DNA from: Noviluteimonas sp052115395
Lineage (GTDB): Bacteria; Pseudomonadota; Gammaproteobacteria; Xanthomonadales; Xanthomonadaceae
NCBI GenBank assembly: GCA_052115395.1
Contig: JBFRGO010000001.1
Strand: one strand, 5' to 3'
DNA length: 64,000 nt
The notes below the pieces were generated by a model. The model ran no database searches, was not told the origin of the DNA, and saw only the letters and a list, made by a program, of their open reading frames with translations. Positions 56,806 through 63,746 of this stretch are shown piece by piece. Position 1 is the stretch's first letter. Each line of letters starts with the position of its first letter. Position numbers and translations under genes: made by a program.

Positions 56806-57306
56806 ATGGGTCTGTGGCGTTGGTTGACTGAGAGCGTGTATTCGAAGCCGCCTCTGAAGACCGAGTACATGCAGGAACTCGAATCCGATCAGCCCGAGCG
56901 CATCGATCCAGTGTTCGGTGCCTTGCTGCGGCGACGTGGGCAATTGCGCGGCGAATGCAGCATCGACTGCATGTCGTTCCAGGTGACATTCGACGGCAGA
57001 GATGACGCGCTCGAGGCGAGCCTGGCGGTTGGCCGGGCGTTCTGGCCCGGCGCGACCGAGTGGGCGCGACGGGCGCGCAAGATGCTTGTCGCAGAGTTCT
57101 TCGACAACGCGAAAGACTGGGCGGAGGACAAGGACGCGGCGCTCACGATCGAAGAATTCATCGGCGCGGTGACGCCGATGACATTCGCGTTCGACGCCGA
57201 TGGCGGCGTCACCCTGCATTTCGACGACGGCGGTCTGTTCGGCGGTCACTTCCTGAGCGTGTGGGGTGACCGGGAAGCGCCGGAAGCGGCGGAGATGTGG
57301 GGATGA
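56806..57306 (+). CDS. DUF2262-like hypothetical protein (166 aa)
   Basis: Soluble protein: CSIDCMSFQVTFDGRDDALE, then ARRARKMLVAEFFDNAKDWA, EEFIGAVTPMTFAFDADGGV, and a C-terminal TLHFDDGGLFGGHFLSVWGD. The last segment (D-x-LF-x-GH-x-x-x-V-x-G) is the DUF2262 hallmark. Such genes are scattered and often cassette-borne; function is unknown. ATG 56806 follows a GAGGG at 8 bp. The stop overlaps the next start (ATGA). Confidence 0.7.
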   Translation: MGLWRWLTESVYSKPPLKTEYMQELESDQPERIDPVFGALLRRRGQLRGECSIDCMSFQVTFDGRDDALEASLAVGRAFWPGATEWARRARKMLVAEFFDNAKDWAEDKDAALTIEEFIGAVTPMTFAFDADGGVTLHFDDGGLFGGHFLSVWGDREAPEAAEMWG

Positions 57307-57917
57307 TGTCGACGAAGGTTGCCCTGATCGCGCTGCTTGCGCTGGCATCCACTGGTTGTCGACATCCGCGCCTCGAGGCGTGGACCGGTGATGATGAAGC
57401 TCCCACCGCCACCGGCTGGTGCGGGAGAGTGATGTCAGGTTTCGTGTATTCGGAGTCATCCCATAACGCGCTTCGGCACTCGGTTTGGCGTGAGGGTCTT
57501 TTCCAGTTTTCCGTGAGCGGGGACGGACGAAGCATGGTGGTGCAACGTGTAACGCGGTGCGGCGGCAAACGGGTTCTCGAGATCATCGACCCCGTGCATC
57601 ACGAGTATCGCTTCAGCGGCTCGGGCGGCGCATGGACCGTGAAGCTGGTATGGGGCGAAGACGACTTGGATTCCTATCAAGTCCGTGGACCCGACAACTA
57701 CCTACGGGTCATCTCCGCACCAAAAACCGGTGTCAATGGCCTCAACGACGCGATGCCGGCGATTGCTGGGGAAGCACGCCAAATCTACCTGCTCGGAGAA
57801 GACGGTCGAGTTCTGAAGGTCTATCTCCACGATCTGGATTCGAACCGCGCAAGACGTCTCGACATTCCCTTCGACGATCTCCTGTCCCTCACCGATGGGG
57901 CGTCAAGGAATTTTTGA
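57303..57917 (+). CDS. Hypothetical lipoprotein (204 aa)
   Basis: Lipoprotein signal with lipobox in LLALASTGCRHPRL. The exported part has paired cysteines and a beta-rich pattern (FQFSVSGDGRSMVVQRVTRC, HEYRFSGSGGAWTVKLVWG) and ends RRLDIPFDDLLSLTDG. Family not recognised. Its ATG overlaps the DUF2262 stop codon, so the two are a unit. Two adjacent Met codons give start ambiguity of one residue. Confidence 0.68.
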   Translation: MMSTKVALIALLALASTGCRHPRLEAWTGDDEAPTATGWCGRVMSGFVYSESSHNALRHSVWREGLFQFSVSGDGRSMVVQRVTRCGGKRVLEIIDPVHHEYRFSGSGGAWTVKLVWGEDDLDSYQVRGPDNYLRVISAPKTGVNGLNDAMPAIAGEARQIYLLGEDGRVLKVYLHDLDSNRARRLDIPFDDLLSLTDGASRNF

Positions 57918-58005
57918 GCCTGAAAGTAGTTGGCAAGCGAAAGACCCAAGTGGAGATTCGATATGGTCTACACAATGCACGCTGCAATGGTTAGGGGCGC
58001 CTGAC

Positions 58006-58404
58006 ATGCTCGCGAGTCTCGCGAAAACGCTGCTGTTGTTTGCACTTGCCGGGCCGTTGTTCGGTCTCGCCTGGTTTCTCATTCAATATCCGTCGGCCAC
58101 CCATGGAGACTGGGATTTTTTGGTTTTCATCTCGTACATTCTGGGCGCGGTCCCAGCTCTTGTAACCGGGATGGCTGCCTGGATACATGGCCGCAACTTG
58201 GGCGGCCGTTACTCGGGCGCTCTTCTTTGCGGAATCGTCGGAGCTCTGACCACCGGCGCATTCTGGCTGGCGGTGCTGCAACGCACATCCGACGCGCTGC
58301 CAGGATTACTTGCGGGCGGCTTTGCCGGGTTGATTTGCGGATCGATTTATTTCTGGTTCCCCGGGAATTTCTTCAGGCCGGATAGCCTTCGCCGATTGCC
58401 TTGA
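58006..58404 (+). CDS. Hypothetical four-helix membrane protein (132 aa)
   Basis: Hydrophobic segments LLLFALAGPLFGLAWFLI, FLVFISYILGAVPALVTGMA, GALLCGIVGALTTGAFWLAV and LLAGGFAGLICGSIYFWF predict four helices. Family not recognised. ATG 58006 was chosen because the upstream in-frame sequence lacks membrane character. GGTTAGGGGCGCCTGAC just upstream contains a GTTAGGG string like those near other repeat copies. Confidence 0.6.
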   Translation: MLASLAKTLLLFALAGPLFGLAWFLIQYPSATHGDWDFLVFISYILGAVPALVTGMAAWIHGRNLGGRYSGALLCGIVGALTTGAFWLAVLQRTSDALPGLLAGGFAGLICGSIYFWFPGNFFRPDSLRRLP

Positions 58405-58450
58405 TTCGTCCAACTTGTAACTCCGACAAAGCGTGAACAAGCGCAAGCCC

Positions 58451-58666
58451 ATGAAAGCCAGGATACCAGCGCTTGTCGCACTCGCGTTGGCGCTGGGAAT
58501 GCTTTATTTCCCGGCTCGGCTTGCACTTGCCTTCGAGCTCTTCGGCAACGCAGTCCACTCGCCCACGTCCGGCTTGCTTGGCCCGCTAGTGCGCGGTCTA
58601 CCCGTGCTCACGTTGCGGCTGACGGTGTCCGCTTCTGGCCGAAAGCTGCCACTCGTCACCGGGTGA
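58451..58666 (+). CDS. Hypothetical small membrane protein running into a repeat (71 aa)
   Basis: One or two helices (ALVALALALGMLYFPARLAL and PTSGLLGPLVRGLPVLTLRL). The C-terminal LTVSASGRKLPLVTG is encoded by the palindromic repeat itself, suggesting that the gene end was overwritten or extended when the repeat arrived. A GTG at 58433 is an alternative start. Weakly supported. Confidence 0.4.
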   Translation: MKARIPALVALALALGMLYFPARLALAFELFGNAVHSPTSGLLGPLVRGLPVLTLRLTVSASGRKLPLVTG

Positions 58667-58687
58667 CCGCTAACGACCCAATGCGGC
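58625..58687. repeat. Palindromic repeat doublet (degenerate)
   Basis: First half GTGTCCGCTTCTGGCCGAAAG with imperfect partner CTGCCAC; second half 58663-58687 TGACCGCTAACGACCCAATG with GCGGCA. Same TGGCC and GACCC loop order as the copies at 59964 and 60731. Confidence 0.65.
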
Positions 58688-58812
58688 AGCGTTCGCCTTC
58701 TAAACGGAGAGGACCACGCCCACGCACCAGCGCGATGGAGGCAAGCGCACTTGCAGGAATGGGAGACTTATCATCCCTACATGGTCAACCGTCCGCTTGG
58801 TACTTTGGTCCC

Positions 58813-59088
58813 ATGAACAAACTTCGTTTGAGAGCTGCCGCAATTGACCTGGAGCGCCTTGCAAGCGAAGCGCTTTCCGCCGGCTATGTGGACGCATCTG
58901 GTTTGGTCGGGGGCCGTATCGCAGACCTGATCCAACTGGCAAAAGCAGATCAGATTGACAGTCCGGTCAAGGTTGGCAACGGCTTTGACTATGCTTTCAG
59001 CGAAACGCGGCTTGGCGAATGCGTCGAGCTATGGAAAGCATGGCTGGAGTTCATCATGTACATAGAAGACTATGACTTGAGGCCATAG
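58813..59088 (+). CDS. Hypothetical protein (91 aa)
   Basis: Small soluble mostly helical protein: RLRAAAIDLERLASEALSAG, GGRIADLIQLAKADQIDSPV, LGECVELWKAWLEFIMYIED. Family not recognised. ATG 58813 is preceded by TTTGGTCCC without a clear ribosome site. It lies between two repeat doublets, as a single-gene unit. Confidence 0.5.
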   Translation: MNKLRLRAAAIDLERLASEALSAGYVDASGLVGGRIADLIQLAKADQIDSPVKVGNGFDYAFSETRLGECVELWKAWLEFIMYIEDYDLRP

Positions 59089-59100
59089 TCGAGAGCGCGC

Positions 59101-59172
59101 CCGCTCACGGCCGATAGCTGCCATTGCTCACTTGGTGACTACGCTCGACCCAAAGCGGACTCACTGACTTGT
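59101..59172. repeat. Palindromic repeat doublet (degenerate)
   Basis: CGCTCACGGCCGATAGCTGCC followed by TGACTACGCTCGACCCAAAG and GCGGAC, then CTGACTTGTTC. Follows the 91-aa gene stop by 12 bp. Confidence 0.6.
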
Positions 59173-59244
59173 TCTTGCGGGCGAGGACTCGTGCAGTTGC
59201 ATGACCGAGCAGGCGACGCGCTACGTGCTCGTCCACCCGACCAT

Positions 59245-59892
59245 TTATTTCCGCGGACTGAACGTCAGGCCGCCCAGTGCGTCACGGTACGCCGTCACGA
59301 AGCTTCCGACGAAATCCTCGCAGCTCACCGAAGGGTCTTGCCGCTTCCGTGATGCGCAAGCGCCAGATTCCTCGGTGAGGGTGGCCAACCCTTTGGAAAG
59401 GAGGAAGAGGGAGTTCCAGGAGTATCCGATTTCATAAACAGCATGCGCCGCGGCATCGACGCAAATGGCATGGAACGAGACCATCGTTCGGTCGAGTTCA
59501 ATCGGGCTGTTCGGCGCAGTCGTCACGCAGGCAGGATTGACCGTACTCGCGGCGAAGGTCACGCCCGGGTGGATCTTCGTTGCGACATCGAGGGCGGACT
59601 GGCCGGCTTCGACGGCTCCCTTGTAGGTCACGCTCAATGCATAGGAATCCATGCCTTTCACGCCAGCCAACAGCGCGATCGTGCGGGGCTCGTCCGCGTC
59701 GACCATGTAGTGCCATTCGGCCGAGGCGCTCAAGCCAGGCGGGGCGCCGTATTCGAAGACATAGCCTGGCGTTTCGATCCGGCCGCTCGCGGGCCGCCGT
59801 CCCTGCGCTTCGTAGTTCGGTGATCCAGCAATCGCGCAGGTCGATAGAAGACCGCCCAAGACAACGGCCCCGCATTGCAGCGAATGACGCAC
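59245..59892 (-). CDS. Secreted hypothetical protein (215 aa)
   Basis: Signal peptide or lipobox (CGAVVLGGLLSTCAIAGSPN). The mature part has FEYGAPPGLSASAEWHYMVD, SYALSVTYKGAVEAGQSALD, TTAPNSPIELDRTMVSFHAI and a C-terminal CEDFVGSFVTAYRDALGG. Family not recognised. The GTG at 59892 follows a GGGGGGAT stretch; the longer frame would bury the signal. It is the only minus-strand gene in this part of the array, bounded by repeat doublets on both sides. Confidence 0.65.
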   Translation of the reverse strand: MRHSLQCGAVVLGGLLSTCAIAGSPNYEAQGRRPASGRIETPGYVFEYGAPPGLSASAEWHYMVDADEPRTIALLAGVKGMDSYALSVTYKGAVEAGQSALDVATKIHPGVTFAASTVNPACVTTAPNSPIELDRTMVSFHAICVDAAAHAVYEIGYSWNSLFLLSKGLATLTEESGACASRKRQDPSVSCEDFVGSFVTAYRDALGGLTFSPRK

Positions 59893-59963
59893 GGTGATCC
59901 CCCCGGAACGGCGCGCAACAGAAGAGTCGCAATCCTCCCGAGGGCCGTTGTCGAAGTCAAGGC

Positions 59964-60032
59964 AATGCCCACTTCTGGCCATTGGCGGACATCGAGTCTG
60001 AGTGTCCGGTTTCGACCCAAAGCGGACACTCG
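59964..60032. repeat. Palindromic repeat doublet
   Basis: First dyad 59964-59993 (AATGCCCACTTCTGGCCATT with GGCGGACATC). Second dyad 60000-60031, GAGTGTCCGGTTT/AAAGCGGACACTC, 13-bp stem with one mismatch and loop CGACCC. Confidence 0.8.
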
Positions 60033-60169
60033 ATCTATCGCAACGCTAGAGCTTCGGCGCAAGGATTGCTGCGCGACGGTCAGTCTGAAGTTCCGTTGAT
60101 CTGATCTGGGTCAAGGACGCCCATGACGAGTGGCGCGATTCTCACCTCGAAGCCAACGGAGTCGGAACG

Positions 60170-60697
60170 ATGATCGTGGAAACGACGCGCTATCCCACGC
60201 TGGTCCGATGGGTGCACTGGGCAAGTGTCCTGCTGGTGTTTGTGGCGTACCTGACTAGCGAGGCTGCCGAAGAGTTGCAATCCGGCGGCGACGGACAATG
60301 GCACGTGCTCGCCGGCCTGATGCTGTTGGCCCTGTTTCTGCCGAGGCTGGCCGGCTACTTCCTCGCGCGGCGCGGCGCGCCCCGGCCCGCGTCCCAAAGC
60401 GGGCCCGCGGCGCGCATCGCCGCCGTGACGATCCATGCGGCGCTCTTGCTGTTCGTCGTCGTGCAGCCGCTCCTCGGCGTGCTGTCGTTGTGGGCCGAAG
60501 GCGAAGCAATGCCGATTCCTTTCACGCCTTGGGCGCTGCCGCCGATGTTGGCGTTCGACGCGAGGGCCGGGCACACGCTCGAAGAGGCACACGAGGTGAT
60601 CGGGAACTTGTTCTATGCCGTCATCGGGCTTCACGTTCTTGCAGCGCTGTGGCATCACTTCGTTCGGCATGACGCAACGCTTCGCCGCATGTTGTGA
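60170..60697 (+). CDS. Cytochrome b561 family protein (175 aa)
   Basis: Di-heme b-type membrane cytochrome of the CybB type: four helices with candidate heme histidines in RWVHWASVLLVFVAYL, GQWHVLAGLMLLAL, VTIHAALLLFVVVQPLLGVL and LFYAVIGLHVLAALWHHF. It moves electrons between quinol and other acceptors; in some species it handles superoxide. ATG 60170 follows GGAACG. It is a single-gene unit between repeat doublets. Confidence 0.88.
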   Translation: MIVETTRYPTLVRWVHWASVLLVFVAYLTSEAAEELQSGGDGQWHVLAGLMLLALFLPRLAGYFLARRGAPRPASQSGPAARIAAVTIHAALLLFVVVQPLLGVLSLWAEGEAMPIPFTPWALPPMLAFDARAGHTLEEAHEVIGNLFYAVIGLHVLAALWHHFVRHDATLRRML

Positions 60698-60730
60698 GGG
60701 CGTGGATCGGTCTTGCGTTGCCAGTCGACT

Positions 60731-60787
60731 GGCTGCTTTTGGCCGAAAGCTGCCGTCAGCATGACTGCTAGCGGCCCAAAGCGGCCA
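60731..60787. repeat. Palindromic repeat doublet
   Basis: GGCTGCTTTTGGCCGAAAG with CTGCC, then ATGACTGCTAGCGGCCCAAAG with CGGCCAT. Lies between the cytochrome b561 and Crp/Fnr genes. Confidence 0.65.
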
Positions 60788-60816
60788 TCCCTACCGCGGC
60801 CACGCCGGAATCGGTT

Positions 60817-60832
60817 TCCGTAGTTTTACGGA
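60817..60832. promoter_or_regulatory. Dyad upstream of the Crp/Fnr gene
   Basis: TCCGTA-GTTT-TACGGA, a 6-bp perfect dyad 80 bp before the regulator start codon. It does not match Crp or Fnr consensus halves. It could be an autoregulatory operator or a small transcript hairpin. Confidence 0.4.
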
Positions 60833-60911
60833 GACATCTGGCGAATTTTTTCCGATGTGCCGCCCGAATGGTAGAGCCAAAGTGGGGAACCCAGAGAGGG
60901 AGCGGAAATTG

Positions 60912-61616
60912 ATGAGCGACGCCATCGCGGTCCGCGCTACTTCGGATGGGTTTCCTCGCGATCCAAGAGGGGGCTTCGCGCATCGCAGCCGCATCCTTGC
61001 AAAGGGAGAGTTCTTGTATCGCCCGGGTGACGCACTTCGCGCGATTTACCTGGTTCTGGATGGTGCCTTCAAAACCGCGTCGACTGGCTTCGACGGCATG
61101 GAACGAATCGTGGGGTTCCACCTGCCGGGGGAAGTAATCGGATTGGATGGGTGGAGCGAACTTCGACATCGATGCGTGGCGATCGCGCTAGCCGATGCGT
61201 GCGTATGTCAACTTTCGATCGATCAGTTCATGCGGACCGCGTTAGGGCAGAAAGGAATGCGGGAATGGACTCTTCGCATCATCGGCAATTGTACAAGGAA
61301 CGAAATCGAACACTTGGAAATGCTCGGACGGCGACAACCTGCTGCGCGAATCGCGTTGTTCCTGCATGAGTTAATGCTGCGATCTCAGCACCGCGTCGAG
61401 GCGGGCGCTTGCATTACGTTACCCATGACGAGAGAGGATATTGCGTGCTTCCTGAGCCTTGCGCCGGAGACAGTGAGTCGAGGCTTCACGCGATTGCAGG
61501 CATTGGGGTTGATCTCGGTCGATCATCGCCGCATCGAAGTTCGTGACGCGACAAAACTTCAAACCTTCGCCCGTTCGTGGCACCAGCCGTCCATGCGACG
61601 CCGCCGGGTTGCGTGA
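60912..61616 (+). CDS. Crp/Fnr-family transcriptional regulator (234 aa)
   Basis: Cyclic-nucleotide-binding-like N-terminal domain (RILAKGEFLYRPGDALRAIY, GMERIVGFHLPGEVIGLDG) with Fnr-type GE-GLDG spacing. A dimerisation helix and a C-terminal helix-turn-helix follow (MTREDIACFLSLAPETVSRG). From this start there are no cysteine clusters near the N-terminus, so an Fnr-like oxygen-sensing iron-sulfur cluster is not evident. ATG 60912 has GAGAGGGAGCGG at suitable spacing; an in-frame ATG at 60855 is possible. Cassette-like single gene between repeats. Confidence 0.88.
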   Translation: MSDAIAVRATSDGFPRDPRGGFAHRSRILAKGEFLYRPGDALRAIYLVLDGAFKTASTGFDGMERIVGFHLPGEVIGLDGWSELRHRCVAIALADACVCQLSIDQFMRTALGQKGMREWTLRIIGNCTRNEIEHLEMLGRRQPAARIALFLHELMLRSQHRVEAGACITLPMTREDIACFLSLAPETVSRGFTRLQALGLISVDHRRIEVRDATKLQTFARSWHQPSMRRRRVA

Positions 61617-61629
61617 GATCGCATTAATA

Positions 61630-61657
61630 GTGTCTGCTTTTGGCCGATAGCGGCCGT
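61630..61657. repeat. Palindromic repeat, single copy
   Basis: GTGTCTGCTTTTGGCCGATAG with CGGCCGTC, 14 bp after the Crp/Fnr stop codon. Confidence 0.65.
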
Positions 61658-61733
61658 CGCAGGCACCACAAGCTAGCTATTCCGACCGCCGGGATATGGC
61701 AGAGTGGACCTCAACCTCGAGGGGCAGATCACG

Positions 61734-62234
61734 ATGAAAGTCATGTTCGCATTCGCCGCAGTGGTCCTATTCCTGTCCTCTTGCGCGACGCAGACCCCAG
61801 TCGCAGCCACAGCCGATCAGGCAGGTGGTAATCGACAACTCGTCCTCGCATTTCACGACGCAGTGGCCCGTGGTGATTATGCGCAAGCCGAGACAATGCT
61901 TGGCCCCGACTATAAGCACTATGTTGTTTCCGCTGACGGCTTCAAGCCGCTCTCGTGGGAAGCGTTCAAGCGAGGTAACAGTGCTGCACGCAAGGCATTC
62001 CCGGATTGGAAGAGCACACCTGTTCGTATCGTTGCAGACGGGATGTTTGTCTCGCTAACCATGATTGGAACGGGGACTCACCGCGGTTCGCTATCCGGTG
62101 AACCGGTAACAGGCCGCGTGGTGACCCTGCCGATTGCCATCACCCACGAAGTGCGCGACGGGAAGCTGGTGGCCGACTGGGAGGTCACCAACACCGAACC
62201 GCTAATGCGGGTACTTAGCGCACCAAAGTCCTAA
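61734..62234 (+). CDS. SnoaL/NTF2-like lipoprotein (166 aa)
   Basis: Lipoprotein signal with lipobox in VVLFLSSCATQTP, then an NTF2-like fold of the ester cyclase/SnoaL group: LVLAFHDAVARGDYAQAETM, LGPDYKHYVVSADGFKPLSW, AFPDWKSTPVRIVADGMFVS and ITHEVRDGKLVADWEVTNTE. Most such proteins are of unknown ligand. ATG 61734 follows GAGGGGCAGATC. Cassette-like single gene. Confidence 0.78.
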   Translation: MKVMFAFAAVVLFLSSCATQTPVAATADQAGGNRQLVLAFHDAVARGDYAQAETMLGPDYKHYVVSADGFKPLSWEAFKRGNSAARKAFPDWKSTPVRIVADGMFVSLTMIGTGTHRGSLSGEPVTGRVVTLPIAITHEVRDGKLVADWEVTNTEPLMRVLSAPKS

Positions 62235-62391
62235 GCGTCTTTCAGCGCGATAGCACTTGTTCGACACGCTCGGATCGCACTCGTGTTGACTAAGAGCGGA
62301 CCGACGGGTGATTGCTGGTCCGGTAACGCCGCAACTGCTGTACCCCTTGGGCCAGTAGCGCTGTAAGCCCATAGACGCTTCCCTGCTGGCG

Positions 62392-62421
62392 AATGTCCGC
62401 TTCTGGCCGAAAGCGGACATT
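62392..62421. repeat. Palindromic repeat, single copy
   Basis: AATGTCCGCTTC/GAAAGCGGACATT around TGGCC, an almost perfect dyad. Last copy seen in the window, next to the mobile-element genes. Confidence 0.85.
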
Positions 62422-62443
62422 GAAAGTGAAAAATTGTCACGGT

Positions 62444-63085
62444 TTATGGGGACGACGTGGTGCAATCGGTCTTCGGGCCGCATGCGTCCGACTTTTCAGC
62501 CCCCCTCCCCCTCCTCAGGTTAGCCAGCGCCCGCGCTCTGCCCTCTGGAGTTCTCGGCCCGGTTGAGCTCCCCCCATGGAATCGGCAGCGCTTCTTGCCA
62601 GGCTCGCTTAGCGCCTTGCACGGCTGTCCATCCCGATGGCGCTTCGCACCACAAATTACGCGCCGCCGGGCTTGCTTTTCCCTGTTCTCAGCTAGCCACC
62701 GGTCAGCCCATGACGACATATCGAGCGCGCTCGTTTGCGCTCCTGCGCATGTCAGTACGGTGTCGCGAGGCTCTAAGCGTTCTCCGAACTCATACGCGCC
62801 CGCGCGTTTCCGTCGGATAATTCCGGCGCGAGCGCTCGAAGTCATGGACCGCTCTATTTTTTGATTGTTTAGTCCGGTCAGCCGCGCCCAGTCGCAAACG
62901 ATGGCGTCCAAGATGGCGCTATTGGTCGCCGCAACGCTGCCTGACCTTTCCATCGCCCGCCTCGCTTCTATGATCGCGAGCGCCGCCGCGCCCGGCATGT
63001 AGTCCAAGCGTCGGATACTGGCCCTGCGTTTGCGTTGCAGGCTCGCCAGGTACGCGCGGTCCTTGCTCAGGTAGCCATTGGTCAT
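62444..63085 (-). CDS. HGGxSTGP-motif mobile-element protein (213 aa)
   Basis: Basic protein with the zinc-finger-like segment VICGAKRHRDGQPCKALSEP and CRFHGGSSTGPRTPEGRARA, the hallmark of the HGGxSTGP family found in phages and integrative elements. The N-terminal half (KDRAYLASLQRKRRASIRRL) is helical and basic. Role unknown, perhaps DNA binding. It lies downstream of a winged-helix gene on the same strand, separated by an iteron-like array. Confidence 0.72.
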   Translation of the reverse strand: MTNGYLSKDRAYLASLQRKRRASIRRLDYMPGAAALAIIEARRAMERSGSVAATNSAILDAIVCDWARLTGLNNQKIERSMTSSARAGIIRRKRAGAYEFGERLEPRDTVLTCAGAQTSALDMSSWADRWLAENREKQARRRVICGAKRHRDGQPCKALSEPGKKRCRFHGGSSTGPRTPEGRARALANLRRGRGAEKSDACGPKTDCTTSSP

Positions 63086-63180
63086 TGCGGCCTCATTTCG
63101 TTGAAGACTGGGATTGCGGATGGCGCGAACATTGGTCGCGGCAGGCGCGTACCGCTTGGTAGATTCTTAGAAGGAGCCCG

Positions 63181-63311
63181 ATGGTCGGGGCGCAAATGCA
63201 GGCGAAGAAGGCGATTTAGGACCGATGGTCGGGGCAGTGCGCCCCGATGCTCGTACCTATGAGCCAAGCCCTTGTCCCCATGGTCGGGGCAGTGTGCCCC
63301 GATGGTCGGGG
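63181..63311. repeat. Iteron-like array in a mobile-element intergenic region
   Basis: ATGGTCGGGG occurs at 63181, 63225, 63280 and 63302, and three copies are followed or preceded by inverted GCCCCGATG elements (63241-63249, 63296-63303). The 247-bp gap 63086-63332 holds no supported gene. Closely spaced direct and inverted repeats near a replication-type gene are typical of iterons or operators. Confidence 0.7.
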
Positions 63312-63332
63312 TGGGCTTCGCGTTTCTGGCGG

Positions 63333-63746
63333 TCATGCCGCTTCTCTCACAATTTGGCGTCGCCACCGACCGGACGGAACGGAAGTGGCTTGCACCTCCA
63401 ACTTCCCGCCGCATTCGTCAATGCCAAGCCACGTCACCGCGTAGAGCGTCGGGCAATGCAGACCGCCTTGTCGCGTTTGCTCGATCATCCCTGCCGCCAG
63501 CAATTCCAGCACCGCGCGACGCAGTGTCTGCTTCGACTTCCAGCCACGCGCCTTCATCCATGACCACGGCGCAGCCATGTCGCCGTTGTTGTTACCCCGA
63601 TACTGCGCGCCCAGGTCCAGTAACAACGCGCGCGCTTTGAAGGACAGCCCGCAATATGCGGGGCTGTCCAACACTTCCACAGGCATGCGAAAGAACCAGC
63701 CGTTGTCGCGCCGTCCCTTGAACCGTTCGCGGCTTCGTCGGCTCAT
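63333..63746 (-). CDS. Winged-helix/replication-type mobile-element protein (137 aa)
   Basis: Basic N-terminus SRRSRERFKGRRDNGWFFRM, then PVEVLDSPAYCGLSFKARAL, LGAQYRGNNNGDMAAPWSWM and a helix-turn-helix-like KSKQTLRRAVLELLAAGMIE. Proteins of this form occur in xanthomonad prophages and integrative elements, probably as replication or DNA-binding factors. ATG 63746 overlaps the upstream stop (ATGA). Confidence 0.7.
   Translation of the reverse strand: MSRRSRERFKGRRDNGWFFRMPVEVLDSPAYCGLSFKARALLLDLGAQYRGNNNGDMAAPWSWMKARGWKSKQTLRRAVLELLAAGMIEQTRQGGLHCPTLYAVTWLGIDECGGKLEVQATSVPSGRWRRQIVREAA

Noticed and set aside
46898..62421. Repeats as a CRISPR array
   Set aside because: Spacing is irregular and kilobase-sized, whole genes lie between copies, and there are no cas genes.
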